Shown piece after piece: positions 55,498 to 64,000 of a stretch of 64,000 bases of DNA. A program made the translations under genes and the position numbers. The stretch spans positions 434,001 to 498,000 of the forward strand of contig JADJAH010000003.1 of the NCBI GenBank assembly GCA_016704345.1, written 5' to 3'. The first letter of the stretch is position 1. Every line of letters begins with the position of its first letter. This DNA comes from Ignavibacteria bacterium (GTDB taxonomy: Bacteria; Bacteroidota; Ignavibacteria; Tepidaquicellales; Tepidaquicellaceae). The notes beneath the pieces were generated by a model. That model searched no databases. It was not told the origin of the DNA and was given only the letters and a program-made list of their open reading frames with translations.

Positions 55498-56214
55498 TCA
55501 GCCGGACTGTTCTGAAAAAATCCTGTCACTTTCAACCCCAGAAGATTCGAGAATTTTCTTTAGTGATTCCACCATTGGCGGCGGTCCGAACAGGTAAAAA
55601 CAGTTTTCACCGAAATTCATGATATGTTTTTTCATAATGTCTGATGTTATAAACCCTTCTTCAAAAAAACCTTCCGCATCCTTTGCATCGTCAAACACTG
55701 GAACAAACCTCAATCCGCTACAAAGTTTTTCCCAATTGCGGAAATCATTTATGAATGCGGACTCTGCAAGTCTATTGTTTGCATAGATCAGTAATATATT
55801 CCTGACGGATGACTTATTGATCTGATCCTCCACTATACTTCTTACCGGTGAGATGCCTGTTCCTCCGGCAATTATTACAACCGGTGTTGTTCTGTCTTCC
55901 GGAAGTTTCATGCCGCCCAAAGCTTCACTGACAATGACTTCATCATTTGCTTCCAACGCCATAAGATTCTGAGCGAACGCCGAAGTACCTTCCCGCACAA
56001 CTATCATCAATCTATCATCCGGTGACGGAGCATTGGCAATTGACAATGGCCTCGAGTGTCCTTTGTCATCATCGAACTTCGCCGAAGACAATGTGAAGTA
56101 TGCATATTGACCGGCCTCAAATGCGAAGCCTGAACCTTTTGCGTCAAAGACGAAAGCGACTTTGTCCTTAGCTACAAATTTCTTCTCAATGAATCTTAGT
56201 GTGAAGTTTTCCAA
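55498..56214 (-). CDS. FAD-dependent NAD(P)H oxidoreductase (FNR family)
   Basis: This 238-residue protein has the ferredoxin-NADP reductase fold: FAD-binding RPLSIANAPS, the GGTGISPVRS nucleotide-binding loop (about 118-127), and YLFGPPPMVESL near the C-terminus. There is no 2Fe-2S domain, so it would need a separate electron carrier. It moves electrons between NAD(P)H and a partner such as ferredoxin. It is convergent with the mtaB run and divergent from the next T9SS gene. Confidence 0.87.
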   Translation of the reverse strand: MENFTLRFIEKKFVAKDKVAFVFDAKGSGFAFEAGQYAYFTLSSAKFDDDKGHSRPLSIANAPSPDDRLMIVVREGTSAFAQNLMALEANDEVIVSEALGGMKLPEDRTTPVVIIAGGTGISPVRSIVEDQINKSSVRNILLIYANNRLAESAFINDFRNWEKLCSGLRFVPVFDDAKDAEGFFEEGFITSDIMKKHIMNFGENCFYLFGPPPMVESLKKILESSGVESDRIFSEQSG

Positions 56215-56660
56215 CGAATACTTTATATGTGCAAAATAGTTCTTTGGTTCAACTATTGAAATGGGCTATAGCATCGTCTTCTTTTTTAATTGAAGACAGG
56301 CAATCTTTATTGCTCAACTGTTGTCAGATTGGTGAGGATGTTAATCTGAGCCTATGATATGACTTTAGTGAAACTTCTTGATTAGTAAAATCCAGACTCT
56401 TGGTTATATCTAACTTTAAATAAATGGAATGAATAGATAATGTTTTTATCAAAAATAATTTGCTAAATTTGTTCAAGCATTTATAAACTTAGTTAGAAAG
56501 GAGAACGCATCCATTAAAAAGCATAGGCTACAGTCTTCCATGGTTATTTCAAATTTATTGAGGAGGACGAATTAAAATAACTATAGAAGACAGCACACTC
56601 CGAACCATAGTCCTCCCGAATTCTAAATCATTTTGTTCTAAGAAATCAAAACAATAAATC
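56215..56660. other. Divergent intergenic region, weak promoter candidate
   Basis: 446 bp with no convincing gene. TAAATTTG at 56464-56471 fits the Bacteroidota -7 consensus TAnnTTTG, but no -33 TTG is found at the right distance, so this is only a candidate. The region should hold promoters for the flanking FNR-like and T9SS genes. Confidence 0.4.
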
Positions 56661-59639
56661 ATGAAAAAGACAATTGCATTCTTTGCTGTTGTATTCTTTC
56701 TATGCACATGTTTGAACACATTTGCACAGGTCAACACCTACTCCTTCTCCCAATTCGGAGGAACTTACACGGAAATAACAGGTGGAACAGTAGTAGCATC
56801 GGCAACCGGCACATCAGGAGCAACATCCATCGATGACGTAACATTTCTCACACAAGCAATTCCGTTTACATTTAATTTTAACGGAACGGGATATACCACC
56901 TATTCAATCAGCTCAAATGGATTCATTACATTCGGTGCAACCGCACCCTTGAGTGGAACCTACGGCCCAATATCAGCGGCCACAGCTTATGATGGAGCAG
57001 CTTCGGTTACTGGGAGAGATATTCAGGGATGCTTTTCAACAAATGCTACAAGAACAATCACGAGTGCCACTTTGACAGGTGTCACCAATTTTGCCGGAGT
57101 TGTAGTGGGAAGATTAATTACAGGAACAGGAATTCCTGCCGCAACAACAGTCACCGGTTTTGACATTGGCTTGGGTGAAATAACAATGTCCGCGGCGGCT
57201 ACATCATCTGGTACTGCAGCAGTAACTATTGCAGCGGGTGAATTAAGAAGTGAAACAATTGGACCGCTCGGAAGCCAGGTTCATGTTATTCAATGGAAGA
57301 ACTTCAGAAAATTTGGCACCGGTGGACTCAATGATAACTTCAACATGCAGATAAGACTTTATGAAACTTCTAATTTAATTGAGTTTATATATGGAGCAGT
57401 TTCAAGCAATGCAACTAATGCGGCTCCGCAGGTAGGACTGAGAGGATTAACAAATGCTGATTTCAATAACAGGACCGGAGCAGTTTGGAATGCATCTACA
57501 GCAGGTGCAATAAACACTGCTTCAATGACTTTGGTAACAGCATCTGTGCCCGTTTCCGGTCAGACTTATCAATGGACTCCTCCGCTTCCACCGGTTGCGG
57601 ATGATGTGGGAGTTATAAACTCAAACATTTTTAATGGAAGAATTTATTCTGTCGGGAAGAATTATGACTTCACTGCAACCGTAAAGAACTTCGGAACAAA
57701 TACGCAGAACATTGTTCCGGTTTATTATTCTTTGAATGGTGGATCACCTGTAGGACCCGTTAATACTGTGGGGCCAATTCCAACTAACGGAACAGAAGAT
57801 GTTTCCTTCAACAGCGGATTTGCAATTGGATTTATAACATCGGGTATTAATGAAGTAAAAATTTATACAGCATTGACCGGAGATCAGAATCTAGTAAATG
57901 ACACGTTGACAGTATCCGTTTTTGTAGGTGATAAGATTACAGCGTTTCCGTATCTACAGACTTTTGGTTTCCCAACAGGTTGGACGGTCTTAACAGAAAA
58001 CCCCGGACCAACAGGATCAACACCTCTGTGGCAATTGGCGTTATGTACGAATCCCGCCGGAGTTGTTGCTGATACAGCTGCAAAGAGCAATTTCTTTGGA
58101 CCTTCAAATAACCTGGGTAGAAAGGAAGTTCTGAGATCACCTGAAATGGACATTTCATCACTCACTAATCCTGTTGTTCATTTCTATTCATCTTACAGAA
58201 CTTTTACAACGGAAGACGATTCAATAGAAGTACTTGTATCTACTGACGGAGGACTGACCTTCTTCAGTGCAAGCACGGTTTACAATAAAGCGAATTCATC
58301 CGTGCCTTCATTGGCCACTCGTCCTCCGGCATCAGCGGCATTTGCTCCTGACTCGTCAATTCAATGGAGACATGAAACAATCAGTCTGGCTAATGTTGCC
58401 GGTTCAGAAAATGTTATTATCGGATTCAGGGCAAAGAGCGGATATGGTAATAATGCCTGGATCGACAATGTAATAGTAACCGACGTCAGCAGTCTGTGTA
58501 CAGATGCCGTTACTGTTCCGGGCACATACAACTGCAATTCACTATTGTCACTGAACTTTGTAACTGTCGGTTTGAATATTGGAGGTTATACAGGTACAGG
58601 TTCTCCAACAAAGCCGCTTGAGAAGGAAGATGTATTCGGAACATTTGAATCCATGAATAGCGGTGGAAGAGTGAATGTAACTTCCGCAATCCAAACAGAT
58701 AATCCAACCGGCGGTGATGTTGCGGTATCACAACATACCAATAGTTTTCCTCCTTCGGTTGCCGCAGTTCAGATTGCTACCAACTCTACCGCAACAACAA
58801 ATGATGGTTCAATCTTTACACCGATTGTGATCTATCCAAACTTCTGGTTCACGACAACCTATACAGGAAATGATAAGCTTGGATATGCAACTTATGATGT
58901 TTCGATAGACCTTGACGGATTGACATTGCCGAATCCTGACAGGGTTTACATCATGAAGAGAGCCGATATGACAGATTCGTGGCAGTGTCAAAACACTACC
59001 AGAGCTGGAAACATCCTCACTGTAAGCGGCCTGAATATTTTCTGTGATTTTGTATTGGCAGGAAATGACCAGCCGTCACCGGTTGAATTAGCCTCATTCG
59101 TTTCGGTTATTAACGGAAGAGATGTTACATTAATTTGGTCGACATCATCCGAAACCAATAATTCCGGATTTGATATTGAAAGAACTTCAGTCAATGGTAA
59201 TTGGTCGAAGATTGGATTCATTCCGGGAAATGGAACAACTTCTTCACCTGTGAGCTATTCATTCGCAGACAGAGGTTTGAATTCAGGGATCTACAACTAC
59301 AGGTTAAGACAAATTGATTTCAACGGAAACTTTGCTTATCACAATTTGAGCAATGATGTTAACATTGGAATTCCTGAGAAGTACTCATTGTCGCAGAACT
59401 ATCCAAATCCTTTCAACCCGTCAACGAAGATCAATTACGATCTGCCTGTTGATGGAAAGGTAAGCATTAGGTTGTTTGATATTTCCGGCAAGGAAGTAGC
59501 AACAATCGTTAATGAATTGAAGACTGCCGGTTACCATACGGTTCAGTTCAACGCTGCAAATTTGCCGAGCGGAGCTTACTTCTATATCATAAATGCCGGC
59601 TCGTTCTCAGATACAAAGAAATTGGTACTCTTGAAATAG
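56661..59639 (+). CDS. Large T9SS-sorted multidomain surface protein
   Basis: This 992-residue protein has a signal peptide (MKKTIAFFAVVFFLCTCLNTFAQ). It continues with a Thr/Gly-rich beta region with repeated TGTG/TSGT motifs (about 30-300), a CARDB-like domain (ADDVGVINSNIFNG on, about 312-390), an adhesin-type domain with FPTGWTVLTENPG and GYGNNAWIDNVIV (about 430-620), and a fibronectin-III-like domain (VTLIWSTSSETNNSGFDIER on, about 815-905). A T9SS type A domain closes it (LSQNYPNPFNPST to KKLVLLK). Predicted as an adhesin or matrix protein on the surface. Its stop is followed by TGACAAATGTC and a terminator. The start is clear. Confidence 0.85.
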   Translation: MKKTIAFFAVVFFLCTCLNTFAQVNTYSFSQFGGTYTEITGGTVVASATGTSGATSIDDVTFLTQAIPFTFNFNGTGYTTYSISSNGFITFGATAPLSGTYGPISAATAYDGAASVTGRDIQGCFSTNATRTITSATLTGVTNFAGVVVGRLITGTGIPAATTVTGFDIGLGEITMSAAATSSGTAAVTIAAGELRSETIGPLGSQVHVIQWKNFRKFGTGGLNDNFNMQIRLYETSNLIEFIYGAVSSNATNAAPQVGLRGLTNADFNNRTGAVWNASTAGAINTASMTLVTASVPVSGQTYQWTPPLPPVADDVGVINSNIFNGRIYSVGKNYDFTATVKNFGTNTQNIVPVYYSLNGGSPVGPVNTVGPIPTNGTEDVSFNSGFAIGFITSGINEVKIYTALTGDQNLVNDTLTVSVFVGDKITAFPYLQTFGFPTGWTVLTENPGPTGSTPLWQLALCTNPAGVVADTAAKSNFFGPSNNLGRKEVLRSPEMDISSLTNPVVHFYSSYRTFTTEDDSIEVLVSTDGGLTFFSASTVYNKANSSVPSLATRPPASAAFAPDSSIQWRHETISLANVAGSENVIIGFRAKSGYGNNAWIDNVIVTDVSSLCTDAVTVPGTYNCNSLLSLNFVTVGLNIGGYTGTGSPTKPLEKEDVFGTFESMNSGGRVNVTSAIQTDNPTGGDVAVSQHTNSFPPSVAAVQIATNSTATTNDGSIFTPIVIYPNFWFTTTYTGNDKLGYATYDVSIDLDGLTLPNPDRVYIMKRADMTDSWQCQNTTRAGNILTVSGLNIFCDFVLAGNDQPSPVELASFVSVINGRDVTLIWSTSSETNNSGFDIERTSVNGNWSKIGFIPGNGTTSSPVSYSFADRGLNSGIYNYRLRQIDFNGNFAYHNLSNDVNIGIPEKYSLSQNYPNPFNPSTKINYDLPVDGKVSIRLFDISGKEVATIVNELKTAGYHTVQFNAANLPSGAYFYIINAGSFSDTKKLVLLK

Positions 59640-59707
59640 TGACAAATGTCCTAAATGTAAATATGCAGTAAAACGGAACATCGTGTTACGCAGTTAGCGA
59701 ATTACAC

Positions 59708-59737
59708 AAAGCCCGCGCTTAGGTGCGGGCTTTTTTT
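59708..59737 (+). terminator. Rho-independent terminator
   Basis: AAAGCCCGC and GCGGGCTTT enclose an 8-nt GCTTAGGT loop and are followed by seven T. It lies 69 bp after the T9SS gene stop and matches the terminator at 27459-27490. Confidence 0.92.
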
Positions 59738-59899
59738 GTTTCAGCGAGGGCCGTGAGATATTGAAGCGATTGCTGATGCATTGGCATCTTATACGGGTTT
59801 CAGCAGGGATGTTGAGATGAAAAGGATAATTCGCGGAGGCCGGGCGCAGCCCGTGGAACTGCTGACTCACTGATCTTACAAAAGCAACAAAAAATTTCT

Positions 59900-59952
59900 T
59901 TATAAACTATGACGCAGGTCATAGTTTATAAAAACCTTTTCACATAAGTTTG
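59900..59952 (+). promoter_or_regulatory. Palindromic operator-like site and -7 box
   Basis: A perfect 14-bp inverted repeat (TTATAAACTATGAC, GCAG, GTCATAGTTTATAA) at 59900-59931 is followed 13 bp later by TAAGTTTG (59945-59952), a full match to the Bacteroidota -7 consensus. No -33 TTG is seen; the palindrome occupies that region. In the decayed duplicate upstream of 27155 the left arm and -7 motif persist but the right arm is lost. Confidence 0.55.
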
Positions 59953-59968
59953 TATATAGGAAGTTATT

Positions 59969-61330
59969 ATGAAACACACCTCACATACCCGCGCAGTCAG
60001 GTTTCTTTCAGGCCTGTTTTATTTCTTAAGCATTTTCATATTCATCAATGCGTTCAACTTTCAGCATAACCCGCCGGGAGGATGGCGGCAGCAGTTTATG
60101 CCGGAGCTTGGCGGACAAAGCATCTCCGATGTTACATTTCTGGACAGTTTGATTGGATTTGCCGTTACACAAAGTGCCACCGTTAATGATACCGGTTATA
60201 TATTGAAAACGAGCAACGGAGGTGAGATCTGGAATATCGTTTACAGAAGCGTTGATAATTATTGCAATGTGCAGTTTGTAAATGAGACTACCGGATTTGT
60301 TGCGGGTGGAGCTCTACTAAAGTCCACGAACTCAGGGGAGGATTGGTTCGGTATTAACAGGCCTAACCAGACAGATCTCGAAAGCATGTTTGCTTTGAGC
60401 GAAGATACAATTTGGCTGACAGATACAGAAGGTCTCACCGGGGGAGTATTCCGCACAACGAACGGTGGAACGAGCTGGGTAAGGCAGTTGAGTCTGGGGT
60501 CATTTAATCCGGATAGGATTCATATGATTAACGGACGGAATGGATTCATCTCTCAAGTACAGAATCAAGCATTGTATGTCCGAAAAACGACTGACAGCGG
60601 AGAGTCATGGTTTATTGTTGACCAGGGTAGATCTTCTTTAGATATGTATTTTGCAGACAGTGTATCTGGTTGGAGTGCTGGTTTCAATGTTAGTTTGAAA
60701 GCAACAACAAACGGCGGAATGAACTGGTTTGCTCAAGAATTGCCTATAGGTGGCAACATTTACATTACTCCTTGTTTAGGAATTGAAGGAATAGGAATCA
60801 ATAAATTATGGGGAGTTGGCGGCGTTATGAGATTCAACGGACTTAATCCCAGGGGTATTCTGTACTTTTCAAGTAATGGAGGCACGAATTGGCTATTTCA
60901 GCTTCCTGATACTTCAATTCGGATCGGTCAATATTTTTTCACGGACTTTGTTGATAAAAACAATGGGTGGGCTTATGACAAATTTTATGCCACTGGTATC
61001 CATACCACCACCGGCGGCGACACAACATTTACATCTGTGCGGCAGATTTCAGACATCCTTCCCGGAGATTTTATTTTACATCAGAATTATCCAAACCCTT
61101 TCAACGGATCAACGAAGATAAGATTTGAGATCAATCATGGGGGAACTGTGTCTATCGGGATATTTGACATAACCGGAAGAAAACTTGTGGAGCTTGTGAA
61201 CAAACAATTCACTTCGGGAGAGTATGAAGTTGATTACACTACCAATGAAAATTCAAGCGGGATTTATTTTTATTCACTGAGGGTCGACGGCATTTTAATG
61301 GATACGAAGAAAATGATCGTTCTGAAATAA
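59969..61330 (+). CDS. T9SS-sorted BNR protein, intact HTSHTR family member
   Basis: This 453-residue protein begins MKHTSHTRAVRFLSG, then a hydrophobic segment (FYFLSIFIFINAF) with a probable cleavage before FQHNPPGG. The body has BNR-like motifs TSNGGEIW, TTNGGTSW, TTDSGESW, TTNGGMNW and SSNGGTNW, the DTIWLTDTEGLTGG block, and a T9SS type A domain that reads NYPNPFNGST (G for P) and ends KKMIVLK. The first roughly 45 residues and last 110 are nearly identical to two decayed paralogues at 23312-24674 and 25790-27155, while the middle diverges. It has its own operator-like palindrome and -7 box. Its exact role on the surface is unknown. Confidence 0.88.
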   Translation: MKHTSHTRAVRFLSGLFYFLSIFIFINAFNFQHNPPGGWRQQFMPELGGQSISDVTFLDSLIGFAVTQSATVNDTGYILKTSNGGEIWNIVYRSVDNYCNVQFVNETTGFVAGGALLKSTNSGEDWFGINRPNQTDLESMFALSEDTIWLTDTEGLTGGVFRTTNGGTSWVRQLSLGSFNPDRIHMINGRNGFISQVQNQALYVRKTTDSGESWFIVDQGRSSLDMYFADSVSGWSAGFNVSLKATTNGGMNWFAQELPIGGNIYITPCLGIEGIGINKLWGVGGVMRFNGLNPRGILYFSSNGGTNWLFQLPDTSIRIGQYFFTDFVDKNNGWAYDKFYATGIHTTTGGDTTFTSVRQISDILPGDFILHQNYPNPFNGSTKIRFEINHGGTVSIGIFDITGRKLVELVNKQFTSGEYEVDYTTNENSSGIYFYSLRVDGILMDTKKMIVLK

Positions 61331-61357
61331 CGTCGTGCAAATCAAAGTCGCACGACG
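61331..61357 (+). terminator. Stop-adjacent hairpin
   Basis: CGTCGTGC immediately after the TAA pairs perfectly with GCACGACG at 61350-61357 around an 11-nt loop. There is no T-tract, so termination is not certain; it may instead protect the 3' end. Confidence 0.5.
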
Positions 61358-61546
61358 GAACAGGCAGATGTTACAATTTGAAATTGTAGTGTTTGCTTGT
61401 TTGCGATTTTGTGATGAGTTTCATTCAAGCCGACAACTCCATTCAAATATTTAACCACATATCATTTTACCGAAAAAGCATTAGCTTGTTTTTCCGCAAA
61501 ATTATGGATTGAAACAAAGTCTCACAGGTGTTAAACTAACCAAAAA

Positions 61547-61708
61547 ATGAACGAAGATAATACAAAAGAAGTATCATTTGCCGTTGGCAAGGATCTTGAC
61601 GATCTTAAAAAAAATGAGATCGATCTTGTCGAACAAGGCTGGCAATCCGAAGGTCCGATAATTGAAAACGAAGACGGGACTTTGACGAGAAAAATGATCA
61701 AGGTCTGA
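61547..61708 (+). CDS. Small acidic hypothetical protein (53 residues)
   Basis: The ATG at 61547 opens 53 codons ending at TGA 61706-61708. The predicted product is acidic (MNEDNTKEVSFAVGKD, DEIDLVEQGWQSEG, NEDGTLTRKMIKV-like segments) with a CAAAAA upstream context. The amphipathic, codon-rich sequence looks coding and lies 63 bp before the protease gene. I recognise no family; it might be a small regulator or chance frame. Confidence 0.45.
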   Translation: MNEDNTKEVSFAVGKDLDDLKKNEIDLVEQGWQSEGPIIENEDGTLTRKMIKV

Positions 61709-61771
61709 ATTCGTTTCATTTACAAACAATCCACAACCGCGATAATATTGTCGCATTAATCCCAATTTAAA

Positions 61772-64000
61772 ATGAAGCATCTTTCCTTTTTGGCAGGTGT
61801 AATTGCCATTATGTTTGCCGTGTTCTTTTTCAGTAAGGACACAACAAGTGAGAACAATCTCACAAGCTTTAACGAAGATAATAATTACAAGGAAGGCGAT
61901 CTGCTTGTAATGCTTAAGCATGGTGTTGATCCAACTTCCTTACTAAATGACTATTCAGGCATAGGACTCATACACAAAGAATCACTTGTTCCTGAATTGA
62001 ATATCCATTTATATCAATATGATGTTTCAAGATCTGCATCAGTTGATGCGCTGATGAGCGTGATGAGAAATGATGATGTTGCCGTGGTTCAGTTCAATCA
62101 CTTTGTTCAGGAGAGATCGTTCACGCCGAATGATACAAGATTTGCCGAGCAATGGGATAAGAACAATACGGGACAAACGGGCGGAACACCTGATGCCGAC
62201 ATTGACGGACCAGAAGCATGGGAGCTTGCAAGAGGCGGAGTTACGGCAATGAATGATACGATAGTTGTAGCAATCGTTGACGGCGGACAGCAAACAAATC
62301 ATCCCGATCTCGACACATGGCTTAACTGGAGAGAGATTCCCGCAAACGGAATTGATGATGACAATAACGGATATATAGATGACATCAACGGATGGAATGC
62401 AGCAACAAACAACGGGACAATTCCCGCAAATAATCACGGAACACACTGCGCAGGAATTGCCGGAGCAATCGGCAACAACGGTGTGGGTGTTGCAGGCGTC
62501 AATCTGAAAGTAAAGACAATGCCGATTGTTTACGGCAATTCACCTTCACTTGAGCAAAGCGTTGTGAAAGCATACGGTTATGCTCACAAACAAAGGAAGC
62601 TCTACAATCAATCTAACGGGTCGCAAGGCGCGTTTGTTGTTGCAACAAATTCTTCATTCGGAGTTGACCGCGGACAACCTGCCAATTATCCTTTGTGGTG
62701 CGGGTTCTTTGATTCACTTGGCGCGGTTGGAATTTTGAGCGCGGGTGCGGGACCGAATATAAATCTTAACATTGATACTGAAGGCGACATACCGACTGCA
62801 TGCCCTAGTAACTATCTGATTTCAGTAACTAATACTACAAGTGCAGATGTCAAGAATTCCGGAGCAGGATACGGACCAATCAATATGGATCTCGGCGCAC
62901 CGGGAACAAGCATTCTCTCAACTATTCCCGGAAGCAGTTACGGATTGCTTACAGGAACTTCGATGGCAACACCTCAGGTGACCGGAGCGATCGGGCTCAT
63001 TTACGGAGGTGCAAGCAGTGTGTTCATACAGCTTGCAAAAAGCGATCCTGATTCTGCCGCATTGCTTTTTAAACAATATATCCTTTCAAGTGTTGATACT
63101 CTCGCTTCCCTGCAAACACTCGTCTTATCAAAGGGAAGATTGAATATTCACAAGATGCTTAAGAAAGTGGAAGTGACAAATGTGCCTGTTCTTAATCCAT
63201 TCCAGATCAGAACGCCATCAGCAGGTGCAAGGATTGTTACGCTTCCAAACAGTTCAACGCAATATACAATCACCTGGGATACGAGCGCAACCGGTGCAAC
63301 TTACAAGTGGGTTTTCGGAAGTCCAACACCGAATGTGAGACTCTTATCTGTTCCGGCCGGAACGAACTCAATTACTCTTTCATCAGGTCAGTTGGATAAT
63401 ATTCTTGCCGGCCTTGGTGTCAATCAGGGAGATTCAATAATCGGTCAATGGGATGTTTGGGCGCACAGAGTTCTGCCAAATGTTGACTCGCTTAAATCAG
63501 GCAACGGTCCGAGAGCAATTACTTTTAAGAGACAAAGGCCGGTTCTTTCTTCCTTCAACCTTGTATCACCTCCAAGCGGAACCTCAGTCACAACTTCTGC
63601 AAACAATACTTCTCAGATCAACATCAACTGGACAAGATCAGGAGAGGGCACAACATACAAATGGAAATTTGGAACTCCTACAATTTCAACAACATTGCTT
63701 TCACTTCCATCAAACAACTCCGGAGGAGACTCGTCACTAACTGTCGTCAACTCGGCGCTTGACGGAATTCTTCAGGGACTTGGTTTGAATCCGGGAGATT
63801 CAGTAACAGGACAGTGGGCAGTATGGGCATACAATTCAGTTGATTCCACGAGATCAACTCAGGCGTTCAATATCACATTCAAGAGACAATCAAGAGGTGA
63901 TGTTATAGTTGTATATGATTCAACTACGACCGGAGGCAGGGCATCAAGAGATTCTGTTATAGCAAATCTCAGCAACCTCGGTTCAACGTTTGATATCTAC
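61772..64000 (+). CDS. Subtilisin-like S8 protease, 3'-truncated by window edge
   Basis: The frame is open for 743 codons to the window end. A hydrophobic signal segment (HLSFLAGVIAIMFAVFFF) is followed by a propeptide-like region (about 25-110) and a peptidase S8 domain with catalytic Asp170 (VAIVDGGQQTNHPDL), His222 (NNHGTHCAGIAG) and Ser397 (TGTSMATPQV). The usual DTG/DSG around Asp is DGG here. From about 480 two tandem Ig-like repeats appear, each with a TYKW.FG..TP block and a GLNPGDSVTGQW/GVNQGDSIIGQW-type motif. A T9SS tag is expected beyond the edge. Likely an exported surface protease; the start and catalytic triad are clear. Confidence 0.9.
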   Translation, partial: MKHLSFLAGVIAIMFAVFFFSKDTTSENNLTSFNEDNNYKEGDLLVMLKHGVDPTSLLNDYSGIGLIHKESLVPELNIHLYQYDVSRSASVDALMSVMRNDDVAVVQFNHFVQERSFTPNDTRFAEQWDKNNTGQTGGTPDADIDGPEAWELARGGVTAMNDTIVVAIVDGGQQTNHPDLDTWLNWREIPANGIDDDNNGYIDDINGWNAATNNGTIPANNHGTHCAGIAGAIGNNGVGVAGVNLKVKTMPIVYGNSPSLEQSVVKAYGYAHKQRKLYNQSNGSQGAFVVATNSSFGVDRGQPANYPLWCGFFDSLGAVGILSAGAGPNINLNIDTEGDIPTACPSNYLISVTNTTSADVKNSGAGYGPINMDLGAPGTSILSTIPGSSYGLLTGTSMATPQVTGAIGLIYGGASSVFIQLAKSDPDSAALLFKQYILSSVDTLASLQTLVLSKGRLNIHKMLKKVEVTNVPVLNPFQIRTPSAGARIVTLPNSSTQYTITWDTSATGATYKWVFGSPTPNVRLLSVPAGTNSITLSSGQLDNILAGLGVNQGDSIIGQWDVWAHRVLPNVDSLKSGNGPRAITFKRQRPVLSSFNLVSPPSGTSVTTSANNTSQININWTRSGEGTTYKWKFGTPTISTTLLSLPSNNSGGDSSLTVVNSALDGILQGLGLNPGDSVTGQWAVWAYNSVDSTRSTQAFNITFKRQSRGDVIVVYDSTTTGGRASRDSVIANLSNLGSTFDIY

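Overview
The window looks like part of a chromosome from an Ignavibacteria- or Kapabacteria-like member of the Bacteroidota/Chlorobi group. The main clue is a series of large secreted proteins that end in the type IX secretion (T9SS) type A sorting domain, with a QNYPNPFNPST-type motif and a C-terminus ending in KK/RxxxxxK. Low-to-moderate GC, many signal peptides with Q just after the cleavage site, and TTG starts agree with this. No 16S rRNA or other decisive marker is present, so the assignment is inference.

Layout. 1-0.8 kb: 3' end of an alpha-glucan phosphorylase, then a heptamer satellite. 1-9 kb: a T9SS-sorted beta-propeller and scattered small housekeeping or accessory genes (two GNATs, HdeD-like, RidA-like, an SH3-DUF445 fusion, CHAD). 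9-14.4 kb: a tight minus-strand operon of alpha/beta hydrolase, CPA2 antiporter, T9SS propeller and DinB-like protein. 14.6-18.8 kb: a divergent, probably metal-related locus (secreted HMA protein, an 18-cysteine secreted protein, a CCC-motif secreted protein, TonB-dependent receptor). 18.9-28.9 kb: a T9SS cargo island with intact, frameshifted and decayed BNR/VPS10-like propeller genes. 29-33 kb: AraC regulator, lipoprotein hydrolase, cyclophilin-like remnant, tRNA-Lys, DUF1801, VOC remnant. 33-49 kb: a surface-polysaccharide cluster (Wzx-like flippase, four GT4/GT2 glycosyltransferases, a GT39-like transferase, two methyltransferases, YfhO, asparagine synthetase) interrupted by palindromic repeat blocks. 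49-56 kb: FluC/DUF190 fluoride export pair and a co-directional run mtaB-sixA-ABC ATPase-enoyl-CoA hydratase-HisC-like-DUF192, with an FNR-like reductase convergent to it. 56.6-64 kb: a second T9SS cargo group, including the intact member of a family that has two decayed copies at 23-27 kb, and a subtilisin-like protease running off the right edge.

Three things stand out. First, the segment of T9SS gene end, terminator, spacer and T9SS gene at 59.6-61.3 kb has a second, decayed and element-invaded version at 25.8-27.6 kb, and a further decayed copy of the gene at 23.3-24.7 kb. Their ends are conserved and their middles diverge. Second, intergenic DNA carries several repeat families: 26-bp palindromes with a fixed 10-6-10 geometry and compensating arm changes, 7-bp tandem repeats, and a two-part hairpin element. 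Third, at least thirteen one-base indels, mostly in homopolymers, break otherwise good genes between 16.6 and 38.3 kb and also mtaB. These may be real decay or consensus errors and should be resolved before any gene is called dead.
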